From assembly GCF_018304965.1 (NCBI RefSeq), contig NZ_JAGQED010000010.1, positions 62,001 through 126,000 on the forward strand: a DNA stretch of 64,000 nucleotides, given 5' to 3'. Both the position numbers and the translations under genes were made by a program. This document shows, piece after piece, positions 21,225 through 30,709 of this stretch. The stretch is from Collimonas antrihumi. Its GTDB lineage: Bacteria; Pseudomonadota; Gammaproteobacteria; Burkholderiales; Burkholderiaceae_D. The first letter of the stretch is position 1; every line of letters begins with the position of its first letter. The notes under the pieces are model-generated. The model did not search any database, was not told where the DNA came from, and saw nothing but the letters and a program-made list of their open reading frames with translations.

Positions 21225-21358
21225 GCCTGAAATGGATTCCCGCCGCGTCTCGGCGACCCCGCCTCGGCGGCCCCGCCTCGGCGGCCCCGTCATTCCCGCG
21301 TACGCGGGAATCCATTTTAGGCAGCAAATTGGATCCCCGCGTGCGCGGGGATGACGGA
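21225..21358. repeat. Palindromic intergenic repeat between infB and rbfA
   Basis: GCCTGAAATGGATTCCCGC at 21225-21243 is matched in inverted form by GCGGGAATCCATTTTAGGC at 21304-21322 with one mismatch. Between them are tandem CCTCGGCGGCCCCG units and the palindrome CCCGCGTACGCGGG. A second palindrome, CCCCGCGTGCGCGGGG, follows at 21335-21350 and ends just before rbfA. Similar ATTCCCGCG...CGCGGGAAT elements are dispersed in many proteobacterial genomes. No transposase is linked to it here. Confidence 0.8.
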
Positions 21359-21365
21359 AAAAAGT

Positions 21366-21755
21366 ATGGCTAAACATAGTAAATCCATCCCTGGCCGCGG
21401 TCTGCGGGTTGCAGACCAGATCCAGAAGGACTTGTCCGAGATCATCGTATTCGAGTTGAAAGACCCGCGGGTCGGCATGATTACGATTACCGAAGTGCAA
21501 GTGACGCCGGACTACGCCCATGCCAAGGTGTTTTTCACAATGCTGAACGACGACCTCGAAGCCATTGCGAATACCGTCAAGGGCCTGGCTCAGGCTGCCG
21601 GTTTCTTGCGCAATCAGCTTGGCCGCCGTTTGTCTATCCACACGTTGCCTGCCCTGCATTTCATTCATGACAATTCGACCGCCCGTGGCGTCGAGATGTC
21701 GCGTTTGATCGATCTGGCCAACGCGACACGTTCTAAAGACGACGGCCAGGAATAA
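21366..21755 (+). CDS. rbfA: 30S ribosome-binding factor A
   Basis: From ATG 21366 the product has 129 residues ([20 protein letters not shown]), matching RbfA length, with the KH-like fold markers [24 protein letters not shown] and [19 protein letters not shown]. It acts in late 16S rRNA processing and cold adaptation. An in-frame ATG at 21351 lies in the upstream palindrome and adds five residues with no conservation. The ribosome binding site is weak (GACGGAAAAAAGT), so repeat structure in the leader could affect translation. Confidence 0.94.
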   Translation: MAKHSKSIPGRGLRVADQIQKDLSEIIVFELKDPRVGMITITEVQVTPDYAHAKVFFTMLNDDLEAIANTVKGLAQAAGFLRNQLGRRLSIHTLPALHFIHDNSTARGVEMSRLIDLANATRSKDDGQE

Positions 21756-21851
21756 ACGATAAGTTTGCCCATCGGTCACAGTCACAAATTTGATGCGGCC
21801 TGGCACGGCAAGCCGTTTCCGCTTCTTTTCACCTTATCCGCATTTGCTACC

Positions 21852-22805
21852 ATGGCATCACGCCCACCCAAAAGAATCCGTGTCCCGCTCAATGGTGTTT
21901 TGCTGTTGGATAAACCTGTCGGTTTTTCCAGCAATGACGCACTGATCAAGGCAAAAGGCTTGTTGAACGCGCAAAAGGCCGGCCACACAGGCACGCTCGA
22001 TCCGTTTGCCACCGGCGTGCTGCCACTGTGCTTTGGCGAAGCCACCAAGTTTGCCCAGGATTTGCTGGATGCCGACAAGACTTACGAAACCTTGATCCAT
22101 CTGGGAGTGAGTACTGCCACCGGCGATACCGAAGGCGAAGTCCTGGAGCGCAAGGACGTCAATGTCAGCCGCGAACAGATCGATGCAGTGCTGGCGCAGT
22201 TCCGTGGCCCGATCAAGCAAGTGCCGCCGATGTACTCGGCGCTCAAGCGCGACGGCAAGCCGCTGTATGAATACGCCCGTGCCGGCATCACGCTGGAGCG
22301 CGAAGCGCGCGATGTGACCATTCACACACTGGAATTCCTGGCCTATGAGGCGCCTTTCCTGCGTTTGCGGGTAGCCTGCAGCAAAGGCACCTACATCCGC
22401 GTACTGGGTGAGGACATCGGTGCGGCGCTGGGTTGCGGCGCGCATTTGCAAGAGCTGCGGCGGATCCAGGTGGGCCATCTGACGCTGGACGGCTGCGTCA
22501 CGCTGGAACAATTGACTGCCACCGAACCGGCCGAACGCAGCGCCTTGCTGGCGCCGGTCGACAGCTTGCTCCTCACGTTTCCTGAAGTGTTGTTATCCGA
22601 ACCACTGGCAAAGCGGTTTTTGCAGGGCCAGCGCCTGACTCTGACGAAGGAAGGCGTGGCGTTGCCGGCAGAGGCCGGACGGGTGCGGGTTTATCTGCAG
22701 CCTGCCGATGTTATATCCGCTCAGCAACTGCTTGGTACCGCGCAATTGCATGAGTACGGCGTTCTGGCTCCCGAACGTCTGATTGCCACCGCGCAGGCCG
22801 CATAA
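21852..22805 (+). CDS. truB: tRNA pseudouridine-55 synthase TruB
   Basis: The ATG at 21852 gives 317 residues, normal for TruB. Conserved parts are GVLLLDKPVGFSSNDAL, KAGHTGTLDPFATGVLPLC with the catalytic Asp, YSALKRDGKPLYEYAR and CSKGTYIRVLGEDIG. The enzyme makes pseudouridine 55 in the T-loop of tRNAs. A TTG further upstream (21765) would add 29 residues not expected in the family. No strong ribosome binding site is seen at the chosen ATG. It is the last gene of the rimP-truB cluster. Confidence 0.95.
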   Translation: MASRPPKRIRVPLNGVLLLDKPVGFSSNDALIKAKGLLNAQKAGHTGTLDPFATGVLPLCFGEATKFAQDLLDADKTYETLIHLGVSTATGDTEGEVLERKDVNVSREQIDAVLAQFRGPIKQVPPMYSALKRDGKPLYEYARAGITLEREARDVTIHTLEFLAYEAPFLRLRVACSKGTYIRVLGEDIGAALGCGAHLQELRRIQVGHLTLDGCVTLEQLTATEPAERSALLAPVDSLLLTFPEVLLSEPLAKRFLQGQRLTLTKEGVALPAEAGRVRVYLQPADVISAQQLLGTAQLHEYGVLAPERLIATAQAA

Positions 22806-22891
22806 AATATCTTTTAGATAATATTTGTGCTGCTATTGAGACAGCAACTCTTTGAAACTACACGGCTTTTCATAAAGTAGTGCAGCGCGTC

Positions 22892-22901
22892 ATGCTATAA
22901 T
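22892..22901 (+). promoter_or_regulatory. Extended -10 promoter for typA
   Basis: ATGCTATAAT contains a perfect TATAAT at 22896-22901 preceded by the TGn extended -10 element. No good -35 hexamer lies 16-18 bp upstream, which extended -10 promoters can tolerate. The start of typA is about 165 bp downstream, leaving a long leader. Confidence 0.6.
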
Positions 22902-23067
22902 ACGCGGCCTCCCAAATTCCGCTACATCTGCCGCGCTTCAGTGCAGTGTCTTAGCGAGCATTTTTGGCCGCATATGTAGTGATAAATATTCTCGCAATTC
23001 AAGCAATAAATATTCTGCGCAATCGTTACCTGCGCACTTACTAAGTTCTCCAATCTCCAAACTGACC

Positions 23068-24903
23068 ATGTCAAACACACCTCGCGCCATCCGCAACATT
23101 GCCATCATTGCCCACGTTGACCACGGCAAGACCACACTGGTTGACCAATTGCTGCGTCAATCCGGCACCTTCCGTGACAACCAGCACGTCGATGCACGCG
23201 TGATGGATTCGAACGATATCGAAAAAGAACGTGGCATCACGATTCTGTCGAAGAACTGCGCAGTCGAATACAAAGGCACGCACATCAACATCGTTGATAC
23301 CCCAGGCCATGCCGACTTCGGTGGCGAGGTAGAGCGCGTATTGTCGATGGTTGACAGCGTTTTGCTGTTGGTCGATGCGCAAGAAGGCCCGATGCCGCAA
23401 ACGCGTTTCGTGACACGTAAGGCATTGGCGCTGGGCTTGAAGCCTATCGTTGTCGTCAACAAGATCGACCGCGAAAATGCAGATCCGCAAAAGGCTGTGA
23501 ACGCGACTTTCGAATTGTTCGACAAGCTCGGTGCAACCGATGAGCAACTGGATTTCCCGATCATTTACGCATCGGGTTTCAAAGGCTACGCAGGTCTGGA
23601 AGACACCGTCCGCGACGGCAACATGGAACCTTTGTTCGACGCTATCCTGAAGCACGTTCCAGCGCGTGAAGATGATCCTAACGGCCCGCTGCAACTGCAA
23701 ATCACTTCGCTGGAATACTCGTCCTACGTCGGCAAGATCGGCGTTGGCCGTATTCTGCGCGGCAAGATCAAAGCCTTGCAAGACGTGGTCTGGATGAACG
23801 GCCCGGACGACAAGCCGACCAAGGCCCGTATCAACCAGGTACTGACTTTCCGTGGCCTCGACCGCGTTCTGACAGACGAAGCGCTGGCCGGCGACATCGT
23901 GCTGATCAACGGTATTGAAGAAATCAGCATCGGCTCCACCATCTGCGCACCGGACACACCGGAAGGCCTGCCGATGTTGAAGGTCGATGAACCGACACTG
24001 ACCATGAACTTCATGGTCAACAACTCGCCGCTGGCTGGCCGCGAAGGCAAGTTCGTCACCACTCGTCAGATCAAGGACCGTCTGGACCGCGAGCTGAAAG
24101 CCAACATGGCATTGCGCGTGGTACAGGCTGAAGGCGACGACTCGACATACGAAGTGTCGGGCCGTGGTGAATTGCACCTGACCATCCTGATCGAAAACAT
24201 GCGTCGCGAAGGCTACGAGCTGGCCGTTTCGCGTCCACGCGTAGTGTTCAAGATGGTTGATGGCGTGCGTCAAGAGCCGTACGAAAACCTGACTGTCGAC
24301 GTCGAAGAAACCAACCAGGGCGGCGTCATGGAAGAACTCGGCCGTCGCCGCGGCGACCTGCAAAACATGGAACCGGACGGCAAGGGACGTGTGCGTCTCG
24401 AGTACCGCATTCCAGCACGCGGCCTGATCGGCTTCCAGGGCGAATTCATGACCCTGACCCGTGGCACCGGCCTGATGAGCCACGTGTTCGATGAATACGC
24501 ACCGGTCGACGTCTCCAAGGGTGAACTCGGCGGCCGTCGCAACGGCGTGCTGATTTCGCAGGACGACGGCGCAGCTGTTGCCTACGCTATCTGGAAACTG
24601 CAAGATCGCGGCCGTATGTTCGTCAGCCACAATGACCCGGTCTACGAAGGCATGATCATCGGTATTCACTCGCGTGACAACGATCTGGTCGTCAACCCGA
24701 TCAAGGGCAAGCAATTGACCAACGTCCGTTCGTCGGGTACCGACGAAGCGGTGCGCCTGGTGCCGCCAATCGAAATGTCGCTGGAATATGCTGTGGAATT
24801 CATCGACGACGACGAACTGGTTGAAGTTACACCGAAGAGCATTCGCCTGCGTAAGCGTTACCTGAAGGAACACGAGCGTAAAAAGGCTTCGCGCGACGCG
24901 TAA
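23068..24903 (+). CDS. typA: Ribosome-associated GTPase TypA/BipA
   Basis: The 611-residue translational GTPase has the G1 motif AHVDHGKT at 15-22, the switch region [45 protein letters not shown] and the BipA-specific C-terminal part ([39 protein letters not shown]). It binds ribosomes and helps 50S assembly and stress or cold adaptation. It is transcribed alone, between an extended -10 promoter and an intrinsic terminator. Confidence 0.96.
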   Translation: MSNTPRAIRNIAIIAHVDHGKTTLVDQLLRQSGTFRDNQHVDARVMDSNDIEKERGITILSKNCAVEYKGTHINIVDTPGHADFGGEVERVLSMVDSVLLLVDAQEGPMPQTRFVTRKALALGLKPIVVVNKIDRENADPQKAVNATFELFDKLGATDEQLDFPIIYASGFKGYAGLEDTVRDGNMEPLFDAILKHVPAREDDPNGPLQLQITSLEYSSYVGKIGVGRILRGKIKALQDVVWMNGPDDKPTKARINQVLTFRGLDRVLTDEALAGDIVLINGIEEISIGSTICAPDTPEGLPMLKVDEPTLTMNFMVNNSPLAGREGKFVTTRQIKDRLDRELKANMALRVVQAEGDDSTYEVSGRGELHLTILIENMRREGYELAVSRPRVVFKMVDGVRQEPYENLTVDVEETNQGGVMEELGRRRGDLQNMEPDGKGRVRLEYRIPARGLIGFQGEFMTLTRGTGLMSHVFDEYAPVDVSKGELGGRRNGVLISQDDGAAVAYAIWKLQDRGRMFVSHNDPVYEGMIIGIHSRDNDLVVNPIKGKQLTNVRSSGTDEAVRLVPPIEMSLEYAVEFIDDDELVEVTPKSIRLRKRYLKEHERKKASRDA

Positions 24904-24941
24904 GCAGTTTTACGGTCCGGACTAGTTGTTCCGGACACAGA

Positions 24942-24992
24942 AAACCCGTCGATTAGTGAGTTGGAAAGAACTCATGGATCGATGGGTTTTTT
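24942..24992 (+). terminator. Intrinsic terminator after typA
   Basis: AAACCCGTCGAT pairs with ATCGATGGGTTT (one G-T wobble), with an inner GAGTT/AACTC stem and a following T-tract. A second short hairpin, GTCCGGA/TCCGGAC, lies just upstream at about 24915-24936. Confidence 0.85.
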
Positions 24993-25026
24993 ATTTTGGA
25001 GGGGCGCTAACAACTTGACGAGGAGC

Positions 25027-25068
25027 TTGGGAGTGGTTTTATCTTGATATATAATGTTTGTTATATAT
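25027..25068 (+). promoter_or_regulatory. Promoter and palindromic operator of the Doc toxin-antitoxin operon
   Basis: TTGGGA (25027-25032) and TATAAT (25050-25055) are spaced 17 bp apart. The -10 lies inside a perfect inverted repeat, ATATATAA-TGTTTG-TTATATAT (25047-25068). This is where an autorepressing antitoxin would bind. Confidence 0.65.
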
Positions 25069-25080
25069 GAGGAGTCTTGC

Positions 25081-25308
25081 ATGCTTACATTTAAAGTAAC
25101 CACCGTCGGTTCGTCAGAAGGTTTCATCCTGAATAAGGAGGCGAAAGCCAGGCTGAATGTTCAGAAGGGCGATACGCTCTATTTGACTGAGGCTCCTGAC
25201 GGCGCATACAGGATCACCCCCTATAATCCTGACTTTCAGCGGCAAATGGCATTGGCTGAGCAGATCATGCACGATGACCGCGAAGTTTTACGCGCGTTGG
25301 CTAAATGA
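25081..25308 (+). CDS. AbrB/MazE-like antitoxin of the Doc pair
   Basis: The 75-residue protein begins MLTFKVTTVGSSEGFILNKEAKARLNV, described as a swapped-hairpin AbrB/MazE-type DNA-binding fold at residues 1-45, and has a C-terminal tail (~50-75) that would cover the toxin. GGAG lies six bases before ATG 25081. Its stop overlaps the toxin start by four bases, typical of toxin-antitoxin operons. Most Doc toxins pair with Phd-fold antitoxins; an AbrB-fold partner is the other known arrangement. Autoregulation through the upstream palindrome is inferred. Confidence 0.82.
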   Translation: MLTFKVTTVGSSEGFILNKEAKARLNVQKGDTLYLTEAPDGAYRITPYNPDFQRQMALAEQIMHDDREVLRALAK

Positions 25309-25694
25309 CTTTATGGCGTTGGATTGGTCGTGATCTGGCTTATGCGGTCCACGAAAGTCAATTAGCGACGCATGGCGGATTGGATGGGATACGTGATTTA
25401 AATTACATAGAATCTGCATTGGCTAGGCCAGAGCAGTTGGATGGCTACGGCAACCCAAAACCGGATGCAGCGGATCTCGCCGCCGCCTATGCTTACAGCC
25501 TGGCAAGGAATCACGGTTCTAGTGATGGGAACAAACGTACGGCTTGGGTTATTGCACGTGTTTTCCTTGCCGACAATGGCTTCAACCTGCAATTTTCAAC
25601 CATTGATGCGATTCGTACCATGGAAGCAGTCGCTGGTGGCTCGCTTACAGAGCAGGAGTTGGCAGAGTGGTTCCGCCAACGGATCATCGGTTAG
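25305..25694 (+). CDS. Doc-type Fic-fold toxin
   Basis: The 129-residue protein has the Doc layout: GGLDGIRDLNYIESALARP near the N-terminus and the Fic catalytic motif at 70-79, HGSSDGNKRTA. Doc phosphorylates elongation factor EF-Tu with an inverted use of the Fic site. The His, Asp, Gly, Asn, Lys and Arg of the motif are present, but the usual HPF start is HGS, so the Phe that packs the active-site loop is missing. Activity is therefore probable but not certain. The gene is short of upstream spacing and coupled to its antitoxin. Confidence 0.88.
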   Translation: MTLWRWIGRDLAYAVHESQLATHGGLDGIRDLNYIESALARPEQLDGYGNPKPDAADLAAAYAYSLARNHGSSDGNKRTAWVIARVFLADNGFNLQFSTIDAIRTMEAVAGGSLTEQELAEWFRQRIIG

Positions 25695-25782
25695 CCCGCG
25701 TCAACGGCAAAATATCCGGAAATCAAGCAAAATAACGCATGAATTGCATCGCGATATGCGTGTGAAATCAGCATAAAACCTA

Positions 25783-26793
25783 ATGAAATCAGCGAATTAC
25801 AGTAAACGGCGCTTGTCCGTGGCACCCATGATGGACTGGACCGATCGCCATTGCCGCGTATTCCACCGTCAAATCACCCGCCACACCTGGCTTTACACCG
25901 AAATGGTGACAACCGGCGCTTTGTTGCACGGGGATGTGCCGCGTCATCTGGATTTCAACGATGTAGAGCATCCGGTCGCGCTGCAACTTGGCGGCAGCGA
26001 GCCGGCCGACCTGGCCAAAAGCGCAAAGCTGGGCCAGGAGTGGGGTTACGATGAGATCAACCTGAATTGCGGTTGCCCGTCGGAGCGAGTGCAGAAGGGT
26101 GCTTTTGGCGCTTGCCTGATGGCGGAGTCGACGCTGGTTGCTGATTGTGTCAAGGCGATGCGCGATGCGGTGTCGATTGACGTTACCGTCAAGCATCGGA
26201 TCGGGATCGACAAGACTGAATCCTATGAGTTTGTCCGCGATTTTGTCGGCACAGTGGCTGAGGCCGGCTGCCAGACATTCATCGTGCACGCGCGCAACGC
26301 GATCCTGAAAGGGCTGAGCCCTAAGGAGAACCGTGAAATCCCGCCGCTGAAATATGAGTATGCCTACCGGCTGGCGAATGATTTTCCGGAGTTGGAAATC
26401 ATCATCAACGGCGCCATCAAGACCACCGACGAAATCGATTTCCACCTGCAATATGTCGACGGCGTGATGCTGGGGCGCGAGGCGTATCACAATCCCTACC
26501 TGATGGCCGATTTCGACTCCCGTTATTTTGGCGACGCCGACGCCACGCCGAAGACCCGCGCCGAAGTGATCGACGCCATGTTGCCTTATATCCGTCAGCA
26601 ACTGGCCCTGCATGGTCACGATGGCAAAGGCCTGCGCCTCAATAGCATTACCCGTCACATGCTGGGTTTGATGGCCGGTGTGCCGGGCGCCAAATCGTTC
26701 CGGCAGGCGCTGTCGGATTCGAAAAAGCTGGCGCTGGGCGATCCTTTGTTGTTGGTTAATGCGTTGGCAAACATGCAACCATTGGCGGCTTGA
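25783..26793 (+). CDS. dusA: tRNA-dihydrouridine synthase A
   Basis: The 336-residue FMN enzyme reduces uridines 20/20a in the tRNA D-loop. It shows RRLSVAPMMDWTDRHCR, LYTEMVTTGALLHGD, PVALQLGGSEP, INLNCGCPSERVQKGAFGACLM with the catalytic Cys, and VKHRIGID. The longer D-arm-binding part and YDEINLNCGCP mark DusA rather than DusB/C. It stands alone after the toxin-antitoxin pair, 89 bp downstream. Confidence 0.95.
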   Translation: MKSANYSKRRLSVAPMMDWTDRHCRVFHRQITRHTWLYTEMVTTGALLHGDVPRHLDFNDVEHPVALQLGGSEPADLAKSAKLGQEWGYDEINLNCGCPSERVQKGAFGACLMAESTLVADCVKAMRDAVSIDVTVKHRIGIDKTESYEFVRDFVGTVAEAGCQTFIVHARNAILKGLSPKENREIPPLKYEYAYRLANDFPELEIIINGAIKTTDEIDFHLQYVDGVMLGREAYHNPYLMADFDSRYFGDADATPKTRAEVIDAMLPYIRQQLALHGHDGKGLRLNSITRHMLGLMAGVPGAKSFRQALSDSKKLALGDPLLLVNALANMQPLAA

Positions 26794-26977
26794 TTCGACC
26801 GGCATCGTTGCTGTATTGCCTGACCGAGGCGAAACTACCGCAAACTGGTGTCCGTAAAACATTTTCAGTCTGCTAAATCCTTTAAAATAGTCGCCTCTGG
26901 CTAATATTAATCATATATGGGTAGCGACGCCGCATCTCGCTAGCCACAATTCAATTTTTTAACGTATTCATTGCAAA

Positions 26978-27016
26978 GCCGGTCGCAGGTAGCCCTAAGG
27001 TGGCTTCCGGACCGGT
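26978..27016 (+). other. Leader hairpin before ribB
   Basis: GCCGGTC (26978-26984) pairs with GACCGGT (27010-27016), with an inner AGCC/GGCT pair, ending 17 bases before the ribB ATG. The conserved blocks of an FMN riboswitch are not present in 26794-27033. The hairpin could mask the ribosome binding region, but function is not shown. Confidence 0.4.
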
Positions 27017-27033
27017 TATCTTCAAGGCGAAAC

Positions 27034-28146
27034 ATGTCAATTGCAACAACAGAAGAAATCATTGCCGAGCTCCGTGCCGGGCGCATGGTAATTTTGGTAG
27101 ATGAAGAAGATCGTGAAAACGAAGGCGACCTGGTGCTCGCCGCCGATTTTGTGACGCCCGAGGCGATCAACTTCATGGTCAAGTATGCCCGCGGCCTGGT
27201 ATGCCTGACCTTGACCGAAGAACGCTGCGACCAGCTCAACCTGAGCATGATGACCAGCCGTAACGGCACCGCCTACGGCACCAATTTCACGGTCTCGATC
27301 GAAGCCGCCGAAGGCGTCACGACAGGAATCTCCGCAGCTGACCGCGCCCGCACCATCCAGGTTGCGGTGGCAGCAAATGCCAAGGCTGGCGACATCGTGC
27401 AGCCGGGCCATATTTTCCCGATCAAGGCGCGCAAGGGCGGCGTGTTGATGCGCGCCGGCCATACCGAAGCCGGTTGCGATTTGACTGAAATGGCAGGCTT
27501 GACGCCGGCTGCCGTGATTTGCGAAATCCTCAAGGAAGACGGCACCATGGCGCGCCTGCCTGACTTGCTGGAATTTTCCAAGGAACACGGCTTGAAGGTC
27601 GGCACCATTGCCGATCTGATCCACTATCGCGGCCAGCACGAGAGCATCGTCGAACGGCTCGCAGAACGCACCACGCACACTGCGCAGGGCACGTTCAAGA
27701 CCATCGCCTATCGCGATACACCGAGTGGCGGCGCCCATCTGGCCTTGCTGCATGGTGAACCTTCGCCGGACGTGGAAACGCTGGTGCGGGTGCATCAGCC
27801 GGTCTCGATCCTGGATTTGCTGGAAACCCAGGCCACCAACCATTCCTGGAATATGGCGTCGGCCTTGGCGGCGATTGCGGCTTCGCCTTGCGGCGTGGTG
27901 GTGTTGCTCAATTGCGAAGAGTCGGCAGACCAGATATTCGCCAAGTTTGCGGCGTTGGAGGCGGCTTGCAGCGGTGTCAAACCGCCACCGCCGCGGGTCG
28001 ATTTACGGACCTATGGCATCGGCGCGCAGATTCTGAAAGACCTCGGCGTCGGCAAAATGAAATTGCTGGCCAGCCCGCGCAAGATGCCGTCGATGACGGG
28101 TTATGACCTTGAAGTTACCGGGTACCAGAACAAGCCGAATGCTTGA
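27034..28146 (+). CDS. ribB: DHBP synthase RibB with a degenerate RibA-like domain
   Basis: The 370-residue protein makes 3,4-dihydroxy-2-butanone 4-phosphate from ribulose 5-phosphate. Residues 1-~205 are a complete RibB domain, with [31 protein letters not shown] and [15 protein letters not shown]. The C-terminal ~165 residues align with GTP cyclohydrolase II (LVRVHQP..., then [21 protein letters not shown]), but the CLTGD...RCDCG zinc cysteines and the QEGRGIGL segment are gone. GTP cyclohydrolase II activity is therefore unlikely, and a separate ribA is expected elsewhere. The ATG at 27034 follows AAGGCGA. Together with ribH it forms a riboflavin-nusB cluster. Confidence 0.92.
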   Translation: MSIATTEEIIAELRAGRMVILVDEEDRENEGDLVLAADFVTPEAINFMVKYARGLVCLTLTEERCDQLNLSMMTSRNGTAYGTNFTVSIEAAEGVTTGISAADRARTIQVAVAANAKAGDIVQPGHIFPIKARKGGVLMRAGHTEAGCDLTEMAGLTPAAVICEILKEDGTMARLPDLLEFSKEHGLKVGTIADLIHYRGQHESIVERLAERTTHTAQGTFKTIAYRDTPSGGAHLALLHGEPSPDVETLVRVHQPVSILDLLETQATNHSWNMASALAAIAASPCGVVVLLNCEESADQIFAKFAALEAACSGVKPPPPRVDLRTYGIGAQILKDLGVGKMKLLASPRKMPSMTGYDLEVTGYQNKPNA

Positions 28147-28265
28147 TGGGGCGGTTGTCTTTGCGTTTGTACGTTTGTACTTGCATTAGCAGCGGCAGCA
28201 GCATGCAGTAAATTATTTTGTAAACCAATTAGTAGAAAGCGCCCAGTGCGCATAAGAGGAAAGCC

Positions 28266-28751
28266 ATGACAGTCGGAATTTACGAAACCAATCTGGATGG
28301 TGCAGATTTGCGCATCGGTATCGTGCAAGCCCGCTTCAATGAAGATGTATGCCACGGGTTGATCTCGGCCTGCTTGGCAGAGCTGAAGCATCTGGGCGTG
28401 GCGGATGAAGACATCCTGCATGTCACCGTGCCGGGCGCGCTGGAAATCCCGCTGGCGTTGCAGAAGTTGGCAGAGACCATGCAGTTTGACGCGCTGATTG
28501 CGATCGGCGCCGTGATTCGCGGCGAGACTTACCACTTCGAGCTGGTCTCGAATGAGTCCGGCGCAGGTATCACGCGCGTCGGGCTGGATTCCGGTATTCC
28601 GATTGCGAATGCCGTATTGACCACCGAGAACGACGAGCAAGCCGAAGCCCGGATGGAAGAGAAGGGCACCGATGCCGCGCGGGTAGCGGTGGAGATGGCC
28701 AATCTGTCTATCGCGCTGGAAGAACTGGCGGAAGCCACTAGCGAAGAATAA
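28266..28751 (+). CDS. ribH: 6,7-dimethyl-8-ribityllumazine synthase
   Basis: The 161-residue protein condenses DHBP (from RibB) with the pyrimidine from RibD to give lumazine. Signatures are [16 protein letters not shown], the [18 protein letters not shown] loop, [17 protein letters not shown] with the catalytic His, and GVLTT-like [27 protein letters not shown] lies before the ATG. It is 119 bp after ribB and 79 bp before nusB, a common order. Confidence 0.96.
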   Translation: MTVGIYETNLDGADLRIGIVQARFNEDVCHGLISACLAELKHLGVADEDILHVTVPGALEIPLALQKLAETMQFDALIAIGAVIRGETYHFELVSNESGAGITRVGLDSGIPIANAVLTTENDEQAEARMEEKGTDAARVAVEMANLSIALEELAEATSEE

Positions 28752-28830
28752 GATTTTTGCGGCAGCCAAGGCATCTCTGATGCCTTGCCGCGCATTGTTG
28801 TGTTTGAACGAATTACGAGCTGGAAAAACT

Positions 28831-29301
28831 ATGACTAATAAAACTTTGCACGCCAATCCGAGCAAGAGCCGCACGCCACGTCACCGCGCGCGCGAATTCG
28901 CGTTGCAGGGCCTGTATCAATGGCTGTTGAACAACGAAGACGTGACTGCCATCAGCGAAAACATCCGCCAGGCGCACGGCTTCGACAAGGCCGATGCCGA
29001 GCATTTCAACTCGCTGCTGTACGGTGCGATCAAGGATGTGACGACACTGCGCGCCGGCCTGGAGCCATTGATCGATCGCAAGATCAGCGAGTTGTCGCCG
29101 GTGGAACACGCGGCCCTGCTGATCGGCGCTTTCGAGTTGCAGAATCACGTTGAGATTCCTTACCGTGTCGTCATCAACGAAGCGGTGGAACTGACCAAAT
29201 CGTTCGGTGGTATCGATGGCCACAAATACGTGAATGGCGTGCTGGACAAATTTGCCGCCAAGGCACGGGCGACCGAAATCGGCGCCGGCAAGAAATCCTG
29301 A
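28831..29301 (+). CDS. nusB: Antitermination factor NusB
   Basis: The ATG at 28831 gives 156 residues. The N-terminus carries [21 protein letters not shown], the boxA RNA-binding basic patch followed by the first helix; later come [16 protein letters not shown] and [33 protein letters not shown], described as residues ~105-137. NusB joins NusE at boxA RNA in rRNA antitermination. Upstream in-frame codons back to 28780 look non-conserved and were excluded. Confidence 0.95.
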   Translation: MTNKTLHANPSKSRTPRHRAREFALQGLYQWLLNNEDVTAISENIRQAHGFDKADAEHFNSLLYGAIKDVTTLRAGLEPLIDRKISELSPVEHAALLIGAFELQNHVEIPYRVVINEAVELTKSFGGIDGHKYVNGVLDKFAAKARATEIGAGKKS

Positions 29302-29426
29302 GTTGACAATCAATGTAGACGGGGCAGCGGACGGTGCGGTTACCTCGTGCATCGATGCCGCTCCCGTGTTTCAGGTGAGGCACGATTCGGGCAACCGGTA
29401 ACGCCTCGCCATTCGGAAAAGTGTTC

Positions 29427-30620
29427 ATGACATTCTCGCATCTGGCTTCACGTCTCGACAACATCGCGCCGTTTCATGTGATGGAGTTGGCAAAAATGGC
29501 CGCGGCACTGGAACAGCAAGGCCGCCATATCATCCACATGGGTATCGGCGAGCCCGATTTCACTGCAGCGCCGCTGGTGATTGAAGCTGCCGCCAGGGCC
29601 ATGGCCGACGGCAAGATGCAATACACTTCGGCTACCGGTTTGCCGGCGCTGCGGGCGGCGATCTCAGCCCATTATCGCCAGGCATTCGACCTGGATATTG
29701 CCCCTGAACGGATTATCGTCACCGCTGGCGCCTCGGCTGCTTTGCTGCTGGCTTGCGCTGCATTGGTGGAAAAGGGCAGCGAAGTGCTGATGCCGGATCC
29801 ATCCTACCCATGCAATCGTCACTTCGTCGCTGCGTTCGACGGCCAGGCGAAAATGATTGCCAGCGGCCCGGACCAGCGTTTTCAGCTATCCGATGAGATG
29901 GTGCGCCAGCACTGGAGCGAACATACGCGTGGCGTGCTGCTGGCGTCGCCGTCCAACCCCACCGGCACCTCGATCCTGCACAGTGAACTGGCCAAGATCC
30001 TTGCCACCGTGCGCGGCAAAGGCGGTTTTTCCATTGTCGATGAAATTTATCAAGGCCTGACTTACGACGGCGAGCCGTTTTCGGCGCTGTCGCTGGCTGA
30101 CGACATTATCGTCATCAACAGTTTCTCCAAATATTTCAATATGACCGGCTGGCGTCTGGGCTGGATGGTGGTGCCGGAAACATTGGTGGCGCCGATTGAA
30201 AAACTTGCGCAGAATTTGTTCATCTGCCCTTCGGCGATCGCGCAACATGCAGCGCTGGCCTGTTTTGAGCCTGACTCGCTGGCACTGTACGAGGCGCGCA
30301 AGAGCGAATTCAAGCGGCGCCGCGATTATCTGGTGCCGGCCTTGGTCGAACTGGGTTTCAAAGTGCCAGTGATGCCGGACGGCGCATTCTATGTGTATGC
30401 CGATTGCAGCGCGCTACTCAACGGCGTCAAGGAGGGCGGCGACGCTGATACGCTGGTCAAGGATGTGTTGAATCAGGTCGGCGTCAGCATGGTTTCGGGC
30501 CTGGATTTCGGCCCGTACACGGCGCAGCACTATATTCGCCTGTCGTATGCAACGTCGATGGAAAACTTGCAAGAAGCGGTGCGTCGCCTTGGACAGTTTC
30601 TTGGCAAGAATGGTGCTTAA
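29427..30620 (+). CDS. Class I/II pyridoxal-phosphate aminotransferase
   Basis: The 397-residue fold type I enzyme shows YTSATGLPALRAAI, ASPSNPTGT, VDEIYQGLTYDG and the PLP lysine in NSFSKYFNMTGWRLGWMV. HVMELAKMAAALEQQGRHIIHMG marks the AspC/AlaA-like group. The substrate pair is not determined: aromatic, alanine or aspartate are possible. The ATG at 29427 is nine bases after GGAAAA; a GTG two codons earlier is the alternative. It lies between nusB and a ring-cleavage gene pair with no evident pathway link. Confidence 0.85.
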   Translation: MTFSHLASRLDNIAPFHVMELAKMAAALEQQGRHIIHMGIGEPDFTAAPLVIEAAARAMADGKMQYTSATGLPALRAAISAHYRQAFDLDIAPERIIVTAGASAALLLACAALVEKGSEVLMPDPSYPCNRHFVAAFDGQAKMIASGPDQRFQLSDEMVRQHWSEHTRGVLLASPSNPTGTSILHSELAKILATVRGKGGFSIVDEIYQGLTYDGEPFSALSLADDIIVINSFSKYFNMTGWRLGWMVVPETLVAPIEKLAQNLFICPSAIAQHAALACFEPDSLALYEARKSEFKRRRDYLVPALVELGFKVPVMPDGAFYVYADCSALLNGVKEGGDADTLVKDVLNQVGVSMVSGLDFGPYTAQHYIRLSYATSMENLQEAVRRLGQFLGKNGA

Positions 30621-30709
30621 CTATTCCATTGTTCTATTGTTAGGTTAGCTGCCCGGGTTTCAGCAGTATTCCCGGCAGTATTTTCGGCGGTATTGAAAAA
30701 GGAGCTTCC

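Noticed and set aside
23071-24873. 600-codon open frame antisense to typA
   Set aside because: Shadow of TypA codon usage; composition is His/Gln/Val-rich without motifs.
26794-27033. FMN riboswitch before ribB
   Set aside because: The conserved GGGGCGAAAUUCCCC-type and AGCCCGCGAGC blocks are not present; only a simple hairpin is seen.
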